Source: Paracoccaceae bacterium (GTDB lineage Bacteria > Pseudomonadota > Alphaproteobacteria > Rhodobacterales > Rhodobacteraceae). Taken from it: a stretch of 64,000 bases of DNA. A model generated the notes under the pieces. The model had not been told where the DNA came from. It saw only the letters and a list, made by a program, of their open reading frames with translations, and did no database searches. This document shows, piece by piece, positions 39,377 through 49,572 of the stretch (positions within the stretch are counted from its first letter, which is position 1; every line of letters begins with the position of its first letter). The stretch is taken from NCBI GenBank assembly GCA_024642725.1, contig JAHEAO010000007.1, positions 1 to 64,000 on the forward strand, written 5' to 3'. The position numbers were made by a program, and so were the translations under genes.

Positions 39377-39537
39377 ATCCGCACGGTGACCAATCCCCTC
39401 CCGATATTCAATAGCATCGCCGGTTTGGCCGGTTTGTTATCGGATAGCATGCCCGCGTTATTGCCTAGCTTCCCGACGGCGCCAAATCTGCCTTCACCAA
39501 GTCCGGAACACCCGGTCGCCCAGTGAAAGGAACCTAG

Positions 39538-40068
39538 ATGACACGCCAGATAACAGCAGGCCTTTTGTCACTTGGCATTGCATTTTCGGTTGTCGCCGCG
39601 CCCAAACCGGCGCGCGCTGGATCAGAGGATGTCGCACTGATCGTCACCAGTGCACTTGCGACCTTCGCCCTGATCGAGATGTTCGGCAACAAGAGCAACG
39701 ACGATCCGAAGAAGACCAAGACCAGCACGACATACAGCAAAAACAACCCGCCTAGCTATTACACCCCGCCTCCTTACTACGGTGCGCCGCCCAGACCCTC
39801 TCGACCCGTTCCGCCTGGCCATGGCAAGCACCAATACAATTACTGGCAGGCCAACCACGTGGTTCCCAGCCAGTGCTACTACCGCTATTCCGCGCGAGGC
39901 GGCATGCAAGGCGTATTTGGCGAGCGCTGCATCGCGGGCGTGACCGGGTCGGCGGCCTACCTGCCAACCAGCTGTCGCCGTTCCGATGGTCAGCAGTTCA
40001 GCAAGGCCCCCGCTTATGATGCCGCTTGTCTTCGGTCGCGCGGTTACCGTGTCGAGGCCCGGCGATAA
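39538..40068 (+). CDS. Secreted hypothetical protein with Pro/Tyr-rich segment
   Basis: Signal peptide; [35 protein letters not shown] low-complexity then Cys-containing C-terminus. Confidence 0.7.
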   Translation: MTRQITAGLLSLGIAFSVVAAPKPARAGSEDVALIVTSALATFALIEMFGNKSNDDPKKTKTSTTYSKNNPPSYYTPPPYYGAPPRPSRPVPPGHGKHQYNYWQANHVVPSQCYYRYSARGGMQGVFGERCIAGVTGSAAYLPTSCRRSDGQQFSKAPAYDAACLRSRGYRVEARR

Positions 40069-40087
40069 CGCAGTCGCCGGAGAGCAA

Positions 40088-40117
40088 CCGGCACCTGCCC
40101 CCCAGCGCAGGTGCCGG
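40088..40117. repeat. Perfect 10-bp inverted repeat (hairpin)
   Basis: CCGGCACCTG-ccccccagcg-CAGGTGCCGG. Confidence 0.85.
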
Positions 40118-40121
40118 ACTG

Positions 40122-40154
40122 AGGCGGGTGGTCGAAAGGCCCCCGCCCTTTTTT
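40122..40154 (+). terminator. Rho-independent terminator before rnhB
   Basis: GGCGGG...CCCGCC followed by c and TTTTTT. Confidence 0.75.
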
Positions 40155-40190
40155 GTTGCGCCCGGGCACTGTTCGCGTTCATCTCGCCGA

Positions 40191-40829
40191 ATGGCACGCT
40201 CTGTCCCCGATTTCAGCTATGAACTATCCGCCTTCGCCGAAGGTGCTCGAGCCGTTGCAGGCGTGGACGAAGTGGGTCGAGGACCCTTGGCCGGACCGGT
40301 CATCGCCGCCGCTGTCCGGCTGGATCCCGATTGCATTCCCGCAGGTCTCAATGATTCCAAGCTCCTGACCCATGCAAGGCGGCAGGCGATTTCCGATCTG
40401 CTCTGGCAAACCGCAGATGTCTCGGTCGCCGAGGCAACAGTTGCAGAGATCGACAGGCTGAACATCCTGCATGCTTCGATGCTGGCCATGGAACGCGCCG
40501 TATCGGGGCTGAAAGCGCCCGCCGATCACGTGCTGGTCGATGGCAATCGCATTCCGCCCGGGCTCAAGGGCCGCGCAACAGCGATCGTGAAGGGCGATGC
40601 GCGCAGCTTGTCGATTGCCGCCGCTTCGATCATCGCAAAGATCTGGCGCGACAGGCTGATGGTGGATTTGGCGCAACAGCACCCCGGCTACGGTTGGGAT
40701 CGCAACGCCGGATATCCGACCAAAGACCACAGGGAAGCCCTGCAAAATCTTGGTGTGACCCCACACCATAGGCGTTCTTTCCGCCCGGTCCACAATATCT
40801 TGTATCAAGACAAATCTGTAAGTGACTGA
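40191..40829 (+). CDS. rnhB: Ribonuclease HII
   Basis: [38 protein letters not shown]. Confidence 0.95.
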   Translation: MARSVPDFSYELSAFAEGARAVAGVDEVGRGPLAGPVIAAAVRLDPDCIPAGLNDSKLLTHARRQAISDLLWQTADVSVAEATVAEIDRLNILHASMLAMERAVSGLKAPADHVLVDGNRIPPGLKGRATAIVKGDARSLSIAAASIIAKIWRDRLMVDLAQQHPGYGWDRNAGYPTKDHREALQNLGVTPHHRRSFRPVHNILYQDKSVSD

Positions 40830-40866
40830 TTCAAAAAAGAATTTGACGCCGAATCAGCTTTGACTC
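40828..40866. promoter_or_regulatory. Cluster of three GANTC (CcrM target) sites upstream of ccrM
   Basis: GATTC 40828-40832, GAATC 40851-40855, GACTC 40862-40866. Confidence 0.8.
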
Positions 40867-40887
40867 ATCTTGGGCCTCAACAAATGA

Positions 40888-42021
<1,134 letters not shown>

Positions 42022-42069
42022 AACGATGTTACCGCCGGTGCCTGTGGCCTGACACCACGGCACGACTAT

Positions 42070-42105
42070 GCCCCGCTTTCCCTCCGAAGGCGGGGCTCTT
42101 TTTTG
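42070..42105 (+). terminator. Rho-independent terminator after ccrM
   Basis: GCCCCGC-...-GCGGGGC then tcTTTTTT. Confidence 0.85.
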
Positions 42106-42213
42106 TGCACTGACGGGTGTGAGACTGTCGGCAAAACGACTGAGAAAGGGTCGGAAATTTCGTTAAAGGTTTAAAGAACGAGCCGATGTTCTAACAAATG
42201 CGTTAAAGAACGG

Positions 42214-43347
42214 CTATCGAGGCATCGGATTGCTGGCGGTCTTGTAAGCCTCCCAATCCGTGATTTCTGGGTAATACATCGCCCGCCATCTGCGCACCTT
42301 TGGGTTCATCACCCTGCGCCATATTGGCGGAACCATCGCCGCCATCGTCATCACCGGATATCCATAAGGCAGTTGCGGCGCGTCGGATTGCGGGTAGTTC
42401 TGCAAGAGCGGGAACCGTCTGTCGGGCTTGTAATGATGGTCCGAATGACGTTGCAGGTTGATCAGCAACCAGTTCGAAACCTTGTGCATCGAATTCCAAG
42501 AATGCCGCGGCTGAACGTATTCGTATTTGCCATCGCCCAAGTGCTTTCGGGTCAAACCGTAATGTTCGATGTAGTTCACCAATTCGAGCTGCCAGATCGC
42601 GATGAAGGCCTGATACAGGAACAGTCCGAGACCGGCCCAACCTCCTATGATCATTGCCAAGAACATGAAGCCGCCTTGCAGTGCCCAGTATCTCCAGAAT
42701 GGGTTCTCCGCATCGGTAACCGGTCGGTCCTTGCGGTTCAGCATCGCTCTCTCTGCCCGCCAGGCAGATCTAAAGGATTGAAAGAGAACGCGGGGGAAGA
42801 AATGATGAAATCCCTCGTTGTAGCGGGCGGTCACCGGGTCCCTCGGCGTCCCGACATAGCGATGATGGACGAGCAAATGTTCGGACCGGAAGTGCGAATA
42901 CATCACCAAGGCCAGCAGTAGATCGGCCAGCCATCGCTCTACTCGGTTCTTCTGATGCATCAACTCGTGACTGTAGTTTATCCCTACGGTGCCCGACAGA
43001 ATCCCCACTCCGAAAAAAAGCGCAATCTTTTCAATGGAGTCCAGATGATCCGTGGCTGTGACATACCAGATCAGCCCGAAAGTCACGCCGAACTGAATGG
43101 GGAACCAGACCAATGTAATGAGGCGATACCAGAAAAGCTGTCCTTCGCTTGTTTGAGGATCGGCGTTCTCGGGGTTCAATCCTGCCAGAATATCGAGAAC
43201 CGAGAACGCGCCCCAAGCCGACAGTGGCGGCAGAAGCAATGACCAGCCGCCTGTCATTGCGGCGTAAAGCACAACCGGCACCAATGCCAAGGATATCCAG
43301 AAAGGCAGCGCATTCTGCACTCCTGCGACTTGGGATGGCGGGATCAT
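42214..43347 (-). CDS. alkB: AlkB-type membrane alkane 1-monooxygenase
   Basis: Histidine boxes HELMH, HLLVHHRYVG, LQRHSDHH; multiple TM helices. Confidence 0.9.
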   Translation of the reverse strand: MIPPSQVAGVQNALPFWISLALVPVVLYAAMTGGWSLLLPPLSAWGAFSVLDILAGLNPENADPQTSEGQLFWYRLITLVWFPIQFGVTFGLIWYVTATDHLDSIEKIALFFGVGILSGTVGINYSHELMHQKNRVERWLADLLLALVMYSHFRSEHLLVHHRYVGTPRDPVTARYNEGFHHFFPRVLFQSFRSAWRAERAMLNRKDRPVTDAENPFWRYWALQGGFMFLAMIIGGWAGLGLFLYQAFIAIWQLELVNYIEHYGLTRKHLGDGKYEYVQPRHSWNSMHKVSNWLLINLQRHSDHHYKPDRRFPLLQNYPQSDAPQLPYGYPVMTMAAMVPPIWRRVMNPKVRRWRAMYYPEITDWEAYKTASNPMPR

Positions 43348-43393
43348 TCTGGCCTCCGGTTTGTGGCGCAACATAGCATTTGCAGCACGCGGC

Positions 43394-44470
43394 TCAATCC
43401 ATTGCCATGTTATGTGCTGCCAGGTCATATGCTTTGCGCATCACAGTCGGTAAGTCCGACAGGCGAAAAGCATCAAGCGGAACAAAAAAGCCTTTATCAG
43501 GGTCTGTTTGCGTGCCGACGATTGCGGTTCGCAGCAAAAGCCGAAGGTGAAAATGCGTAAAGGTATGACGAACTTCGACACCGGGATCATTCCATTCGGC
43601 CGAGAGAGGAGGCGCCTCTATCGGGGTTTCCTGCCAGTCGGAGCCCGGCCATCCAAGCATTCCGCCCAGCAACCCTTTGTCGGGGCGCCGCTCCAAAAGC
43701 CAGGCGCCGTCGGTCCTCCGCACCAGATAAGCGATTCCGTGACGGGTTGGCTTGGCGGGTTTGGCTGCCTTGCGTGGAAGATCCGCCTGGGTTCCAGCTG
43801 CGCGAGCCAGGCAAGCATCCAACAGGGGGCAAATGCCGCAAGCGGGCGATTTCGGTGTGCAGATCGTGGCCCCAAGATCCATGACTGCTTGCGCATAGTC
43901 GCCGGCTCTTGTGGTTGGAGTCAGGCGCGCGGCAACCGCGGTCAACTCGGGCTTGGCGGACGGCAAGGGGGTGTGGATGTCGAAGAGCCTCGCGATGACG
44001 CGCTCCACATTCCCGTCAACCACGGTTTCTGGCTGGTCAAAGGCAATCGCCGATACCGCTGCCGCGGTGTAGGGGCCTATCCCGGGGAGTTTTATCAGGA
44101 TGTCGTAATCACTTGGGAAAACGCCTGCATGAAGGGTGACGATCTCTCGGGCGCATTTAAGCAGGTTACGCGCCCGCGCATAGTATCCAAGCCCCGCCCA
44201 TTCACCCATCACGTCGGCATCGTCGGCCGCGGCAAGTGCTGTGACCGTGGGCCACAGCGTCGTGAAACGAAGAAAATAGTCACGCACGGCCGCCACTGTC
44301 GTCTGTTGTAGCATTACCTCTGAAAGCCAGACCCGATAGGGATCCGGCTGAGCCCCTGCGGCGCGATCCGTCGGCAGCATGCGCCAGGGCATCACGCGCG
44401 CATTTCGGTCATACCACCGCAACATGCGGTGGCTGTACTCGACATCCTCCAATCTTTGTCGCTCATGCAT
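43394..44470 (-). CDS. mutY: A/G-specific adenine glycosylase
   Basis: VWLSEVMLQQTTVAAVRDYF, LPGIGPYTAAAVSAIAF, Fe-S cluster CTPKSPACGICPLLDAC. Confidence 0.94.
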   Translation of the reverse strand: MHERQRLEDVEYSHRMLRWYDRNARVMPWRMLPTDRAAGAQPDPYRVWLSEVMLQQTTVAAVRDYFLRFTTLWPTVTALAAADDADVMGEWAGLGYYARARNLLKCAREIVTLHAGVFPSDYDILIKLPGIGPYTAAAVSAIAFDQPETVVDGNVERVIARLFDIHTPLPSAKPELTAVAARLTPTTRAGDYAQAVMDLGATICTPKSPACGICPLLDACLARAAGTQADLPRKAAKPAKPTRHGIAYLVRRTDGAWLLERRPDKGLLGGMLGWPGSDWQETPIEAPPLSAEWNDPGVEVRHTFTHFHLRLLLRTAIVGTQTDPDKGFFVPLDAFRLSDLPTVMRKAYDLAAHNMAMD

Positions 44471-44517
44471 GTGGTTTGTGCTGGTTTGCCTGTCTCTGCC
44501 GTTTAGAATAGACCAGA

Positions 44518-45063
44518 ATGCAGGACATGCCAGCGATGAAGCAACCGCCCAAAACCGCCAACCAGTCAGAGCGCCGCATTCGAGGGTTCGAGCGCACGTC
44601 AGGTCTCGTGCAAGGCCAGATTCGCAAGGCCAGCGAAAAACGTGGCTTCGCTGAAACACGATTGCTCACTCATTGGGTGGAAATCGTCGGTGAAGATGTC
44701 TCTAACATGGCGATTCCGGTCAATGTCGGCTACGCGCAGGGTGGGTTTGGCGCAACGCTCACGCTGCTGACGACCGGGTCGTTCGCGCCGATGCTTCAGG
44801 CCGAATTGCCAAAGATCAAGGACAAGGTGAACGCTTGCTATGGCTACGCGGCCATCGCTCGTATCCGGATTACGCAAACCGCACCGACGGGTTTTGCCGA
44901 AGGAAAGGTCGCGTTTCGGCCCGCTCCGAAGGCAACACCGGTTGGACCAGACCCCAAGACAGCAGCTGCGGCGCAGGAAGTTGCCGCAAAAGTGAACGAT
45001 GACAGTCTGCGACAGGCGCTTGAAGCGCTTGGTCAAAACGTTCTATCCCGGAACAAACGATAG
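44518..45063 (+). CDS. DUF721/DciA-like protein
   Basis: WVEIVGEDVSNMAIPVNV...ATLTLLTTGSFAPMLQAELPKIKDKVNACYGYAAIARIRITQTAP. Confidence 0.75.
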   Translation: MQDMPAMKQPPKTANQSERRIRGFERTSGLVQGQIRKASEKRGFAETRLLTHWVEIVGEDVSNMAIPVNVGYAQGGFGATLTLLTTGSFAPMLQAELPKIKDKVNACYGYAAIARIRITQTAPTGFAEGKVAFRPAPKATPVGPDPKTAAAAQEVAAKVNDDSLRQALEALGQNVLSRNKR

Positions 45064-45075
45064 AGAGGCAAATCT

Positions 45076-45744
45076 ATGAATCGCAGAGATCTTATCAAGA
45101 CCGCTCCGTTCGCATTGGCTGGGGCCGCAGGCCTGTGGTGGTATGGGACCCGAAGCACTGAGGATGGCCCGAACCTGGCCGCAGCCATGGCGCAGGATGC
45201 AGCGACGGTGGACACTTCGGGTGTCGCGGAAATGTCGTTGGGCAATCCGGACGCAAAGGTGACCGTTATTGAATACGCCTCTTATACTTGTCCGCACTGC
45301 AAGAACTTTCATGACACCGTCTTCAAAGACCTGAAGAAGAACTACATCGACACCGGGAAGATCAATTTTATCTACCGTGAAGTCTACTTCGACCGCTTCG
45401 GCCTCTGGGCTGCCATGGTCGCCCGCTGCGGTGGAGAGATGCGCTATTTCGGTATCGCGGACATGATCTATGACACTCAGAAAGACTGGGTTGCCGATGG
45501 TGATCCGGCGCTCGTCGCCGAGAACCTGCGCAAAATCGGCAAGAAAGCCGGCCTATCGGATGCGGAATTGGACGCGTGCATGAACGATGGCGAAAACGCC
45601 AAAGCGCTCGTCGCCGCCTACCAGAAGAACGCCGAAGCCGATGGCGTGAACTCGACGCCGACGTTTCGTATAAACGGGGAAGAATACAGCAACATGAACT
45701 ATGCTGACTTCTCTGCAATTCTGGACAAGAAACTGGCCGAGTGA
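45076..45744 (+). CDS. DsbA-family thiol:disulfide oxidoreductase
   Basis: YASYTCPHCKNFHDTVFKDL (CPHC active site), N-terminal signal with MNRRDLIK. Confidence 0.9.
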   Translation: MNRRDLIKTAPFALAGAAGLWWYGTRSTEDGPNLAAAMAQDAATVDTSGVAEMSLGNPDAKVTVIEYASYTCPHCKNFHDTVFKDLKKNYIDTGKINFIYREVYFDRFGLWAAMVARCGGEMRYFGIADMIYDTQKDWVADGDPALVAENLRKIGKKAGLSDAELDACMNDGENAKALVAAYQKNAEADGVNSTPTFRINGEEYSNMNYADFSAILDKKLAE

Positions 45745-46883
45745 TGGCGCCGCTTACCGGGCTGAAGGTTGTCGAACTTGCGCGCATCCTCGCGGGTCCT
45801 TGGGCCGGACAGATGCTGGCTGACCTAGGCGCCGATGTCGTCAAGGTGGAGAGTCCCGAAGGCGATGACACGCGGCAGTGGGGTCCGCCCTTCGTCGAAC
45901 GGGCGGGGGATCGATCCGCAGCGTATTTCCACAGCTGCAATCGCGGAAAGCGCAGTATTAGTGTCGACTTTCGGACTTCGGACGGGCAGCAGTTGGTGCG
46001 TGATCTGGTTGCCGGGGCTGACATCGTCATCGAGAATTTCAAGGTTGGCGGCCTGAAGAAATTCGGTTTGGACTATCAAAGCCTGTCGGAACTGAATCCC
46101 GGGTTGATCTATTGCTCGATAACCGGGTTCGGACAGGATGGCCCCTACGCCCATCGTGCGGGTTACGACTACATCATTCAGGGAATGTCGGGGCTGATGT
46201 CGATTACGGGTGACCCGTCTGGTCAGCCGCAGAAGGTCGGCGTTGCGGTTACCGACGTGTTTACCGGTGTCTATTCCGCAGTTGCCATCCTCGCGGCGGT
46301 GCATGAGAGGGTCTCGACAGGGCAGGGGCAACATATCGACATGTCCTTGTTCGACGTGGCCACCGCCATAACGTCCAATCAGGCGATGAATTACCTGACG
46401 ACGGGCAAGGCCCCGACTCGCCTTGGAAACGCGCATCCCAATCTGGTGCCCTATCAGGTCTTTGACTGCGCCGACGGGTGGATTATCATCGCTACGGGGA
46501 ATGACGCCCAGTACCATCGCTTGTGCGGTCTGCTCGATGTGCCAGGGCTGGCGGAAGCTGCGGAATTCAGGACCAATGCTGACAGGATTCAGAACAGGGA
46601 TCGCCTTGCCGACCTGTTAAGCGCCGAGACCCGGAAATTTACGAAGGCAGATCTGCTGGCGGCCTGCGAGAAGGCAGGCGTGCCGGCGGGACCGATCAAT
46701 GATATGGCAGAGGTCTTTGCCGATCCGCAAATTGTCCACCGTGGACTCAGGGCGGAAATTGATGGCATTCCGACGGTCAGGTCGCCTTTTCGGTTTTCAG
46801 CATCAGAACTCGCTTTAGATCGCCCTTCGCCAAAGCTTGACGAACACGGCGCAGAAATCAGGGCAAGCCTCAAGAAGGGCTGA
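45744..46883 (+). CDS. CaiB/BaiF-type CoA transferase
   Basis: LKVVELARILAGPWAGQMLADLGADVVKVESPEGDDTRQWGPPF. Confidence 0.92.
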   Translation: MAPLTGLKVVELARILAGPWAGQMLADLGADVVKVESPEGDDTRQWGPPFVERAGDRSAAYFHSCNRGKRSISVDFRTSDGQQLVRDLVAGADIVIENFKVGGLKKFGLDYQSLSELNPGLIYCSITGFGQDGPYAHRAGYDYIIQGMSGLMSITGDPSGQPQKVGVAVTDVFTGVYSAVAILAAVHERVSTGQGQHIDMSLFDVATAITSNQAMNYLTTGKAPTRLGNAHPNLVPYQVFDCADGWIIIATGNDAQYHRLCGLLDVPGLAEAAEFRTNADRIQNRDRLADLLSAETRKFTKADLLAACEKAGVPAGPINDMAEVFADPQIVHRGLRAEIDGIPTVRSPFRFSASELALDRPSPKLDEHGAEIRASLKKG

Positions 46884-47871
46884 GCCCGAGTCCTTCGAGC
46901 GACCTTTCGATTTCCGTCCAGTCCCGGAGTTCCAGGCGAACCGGAACAGTGAGCACTTGTGCGCGATATGGCTCCGGCAGGCGTACGGCATCCTTTTCGG
47001 TGGTGACAAGTTGGGCGCGCAAGGCGGTGGCATCGATCGCCAGCCGCTTCATCAGGGCGTCAGTAAGTGGCTGGTGATCATCCAGAGCTTCGGACCGCAG
47101 CAGATTTGCACCAAGATTCCGAAGCGTGGAAAAGAACCTGGATGGATCGCCAATGCCTGCGAAAGCCAGAACATCGAGGCCCTCCCAATCCATGCCGGTC
47201 GGCAGGGGTTTCAGCTCTCCTCGCAAAACGGGACACCGGATCGCGCTGGTCCAGCTTTCATCGAAAACCTGCTGAGCGCGGTCCGTGCCGATCGAAAGCA
47301 CCAAGTCTGCGCGCCGCAAGCCTGTTTCCACGGGTTCACGCAGGGGTCCGGCAGGAATCGTGCGGCCGTTCCCAAAGCCCGCTGCGGCATCGACGACGAC
47401 AATTGACAAGTCCTTGGCGACGCCCGGGTTCTGAAATCCATCGTCCATCAGGATGACGTCGGCACCGGATTCTTCCGCCATCCGTACGCCCTCGGCGCGA
47501 TCGCGCGACACCCAGGTCGGTGCGAATGCCGCAAGCAGAAGCGGCTCGTCACCGACATCTTTTGCTGAATGTCCACGCTCATCGACTTGTACAGGCCCCT
47601 TCAGGCGGCCGCCATATCCACGCGACACGACATGAGGTGAAAGCCCCATCTGGATCAGTTTCTCGGCAAGAGCGATTACGGTCGGGGTCTTGCCGGTGCC
47701 GCCAGCGTTCAGGTTGCCGACACAGATGACCGGTACCTTCGCACGATACCCATCGCCTTTCGCGATCCGAAAAGCTGTTGCCCAAGCATAGAGGTGACCT
47801 ATTGGAGCAAGCATAAAGGCTTGCCATCCCGGCCGGCCCGCCGGGTTCTTCCAGAAATCAGGAGCTTTCAT
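46870..47871 (-). CDS. lpxK: Tetraacyldisaccharide 4'-kinase
   Basis: VICVGNLNAGGTGKTPTVIALAE, VVSRGYGGRLKGPVQVD, DVILMDDGFQNPGVAKDL. Confidence 0.94.
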   Translation of the reverse strand: MKAPDFWKNPAGRPGWQAFMLAPIGHLYAWATAFRIAKGDGYRAKVPVICVGNLNAGGTGKTPTVIALAEKLIQMGLSPHVVSRGYGGRLKGPVQVDERGHSAKDVGDEPLLLAAFAPTWVSRDRAEGVRMAEESGADVILMDDGFQNPGVAKDLSIVVVDAAAGFGNGRTIPAGPLREPVETGLRRADLVLSIGTDRAQQVFDESWTSAIRCPVLRGELKPLPTGMDWEGLDVLAFAGIGDPSRFFSTLRNLGANLLRSEALDDHQPLTDALMKRLAIDATALRAQLVTTEKDAVRLPEPYRAQVLTVPVRLELRDWTEIERSLEGLGLSPS

Positions 47872-49094
47872 GGCCCCGCCTTTTGCGGCCGTGCGTCGGC
47901 GAGCAGAAGGTCCAATACAATATCTGTCACTTCGGCGCCTGCAGAACAAATCTGCCAGGCAGAATGTGCCATTTCGGCGGCCTTGTCGGGGGCGAGCAAA
48001 GCGTCGACCCCGACCGCAAGTTCGGCCGCATCAGAAACCTCTCGGGATGCTCCGGCACGCTTTAGCCGAAGAAAGGCGTCCCGGTGATGTTCTGTCTGGG
48101 GGCCATGTATGACCACCGACCCCAAGGCGGCAGCGTCAAACGGGCTTGGGCCGGGACGATCATCACGAAACAGGCTGTGCCCGATGAAAGACGTTGGGGC
48201 AAGCCGATACCACAAGCCCAGTTCGCTATCCGTATCGGCGACATAAACCTGCGTTTCAGCTTCCGGTTCCGCCCCCGTCGAACGCAACTCGTAGGACATG
48301 TCCAGTTCTGACAACATCGCCGCCAGCGAGGCCCCGTCCGACGTATCCGAGGGGACTAGTATCAGTAGTAATCTGTGGGTTCGTCGAAGAGCAATGGAAT
48401 GCGCCTCCAGAATTGTCTGATACTCATTTCTCTGGATGCCCGCGGCAAGCCAGACCGGTCTCGCCGCAAACAACTGTGCAAGCGTATCGCGCTCGGCTTC
48501 AAGACAAAATAGCGGGGTAACACTGAGTTCCAGAACGCCAGTCGTGCGAATTGCGCTGGCGCTGGCTCCGGCACGTTTGAAAGCATCCGCCGTCGCGGCA
48601 TCCCCGGCAAGAATTGTCTTGAAGCTGCGGAGGATGGTCCTCCGCAGGCCCGGAATCCAGCTGTCAACTTGCGTCGCAGCAAGCGCGTTACCGGTATCCA
48701 GAAGATGCATCGGTATGCCCAATGCAGCGGCCTCAGCGATAAGACCCGGACGAAATCTATCACCAAGCCAACCGACAACATCGGGTTTCCAATGCCGCAT
48801 GAAGCCCGCCGCGGATTGCCGGTTGTCATCCGGTAGCGGCTGCCAAATGGTGTGATCGGCCTCGGACACGGAAGCGCCTTCGCTCGACGTCACCAGAAAC
48901 CAAAGATCCGGACTTCGGATTGTCAGGCGTTTCAGAAGATCGGTGACGATCGGCTTGTCCTCTGGTCGCGGCGCATGAAGCCAGATCAGTCGTCCTTTCG
49001 GGCGTTCGGTCGCAGCTTCCGGATACTCGCCGGACGCCGATTTCTCGGGTGGCGCGGATCTGGTCAGATAATAAAGTGCGAGTGTTAGGCCCAT
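47868..49094 (-). CDS. KdtA/WaaA-like 3-deoxy-manno-octulosonate transferase, divergent
   Basis: Overlaps lpxK; PDVVGWLGDRFRPGLIAEAAALGIPMHLLDTG and C-terminal SFIGHSLFRDDRPGPSPFDAAALGSVVIHGP resemble KdtA; canonical ASVGE motif not seen. Confidence 0.75.
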   Translation of the reverse strand: MGLTLALYYLTRSAPPEKSASGEYPEAATERPKGRLIWLHAPRPEDKPIVTDLLKRLTIRSPDLWFLVTSSEGASVSEADHTIWQPLPDDNRQSAAGFMRHWKPDVVGWLGDRFRPGLIAEAAALGIPMHLLDTGNALAATQVDSWIPGLRRTILRSFKTILAGDAATADAFKRAGASASAIRTTGVLELSVTPLFCLEAERDTLAQLFAARPVWLAAGIQRNEYQTILEAHSIALRRTHRLLLILVPSDTSDGASLAAMLSELDMSYELRSTGAEPEAETQVYVADTDSELGLWYRLAPTSFIGHSLFRDDRPGPSPFDAAALGSVVIHGPQTEHHRDAFLRLKRAGASREVSDAAELAVGVDALLAPDKAAEMAHSAWQICSAGAEVTDIVLDLLLADARPQKAGP

Positions 49095-49103
49095 CGCAGG
49101 CGA

Positions 49104-49349
49104 TCAGTTGCCAATTTCCTCGGTCGAAGAGGCTGGAGCCTCCTCGTCGCGGAGGCGATGGAGATGCGCAATATAGTATCTCATATGGGCATTATCGACA
49201 GTTCGCTGAGCCTCTGCCTTCCAGGCATTATAGGCGCTTGAATAGTCAGGGAATATTCCGACGACATGAATGTCATCGACGTTGCGAAAGACGTTTTGTG
49301 ACGGATCGATCAGCTCTCCGCCAAATACTAGATGCAGGCGCTGGGTCAT
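49104..49349 (-). CDS. DUF4170 family protein
   Basis: MTQRLHLVFGGELIDPSQNVFRNVDDIHVVGIFPDYSSAYNAWKAEAQRTVDNAHMRYYIAHLHRL, next to kdtA-like/lpxK. Confidence 0.75.
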   Translation of the reverse strand: MTQRLHLVFGGELIDPSQNVFRNVDDIHVVGIFPDYSSAYNAWKAEAQRTVDNAHMRYYIAHLHRLRDEEAPASSTEEIGN

Positions 49350-49572
49350 GTGCTCTCCGGGGTGAACTTGAAATCGGGGCCAACCTAAGGGAATGCTGGC
49401 AAGGGTCAAGGCGTCCGAAATGGTCCACGGCCTGCTCAGATGTCGATTGAAGCAGAGTTTTTCTTTGAACTTGGCACGGGCCTTGCCTTACACTGGGTAT
49501 GTCCGGCCAGTTTGGCAAAAGACCCGGCGACCGAGGCGATGACCAGATGCAAGATTCAACAAGCGGCTTCCT

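Noticed and set aside
42171-42212. Direct repeat TTAAAGAACG (42171-42180 and 42203-42212) near cgttaaaggtttaaag
   Set aside because: Only two copies, at the convergent ccrM/alkB 3' ends; spacing does not match a CtrA box and no function is apparent.
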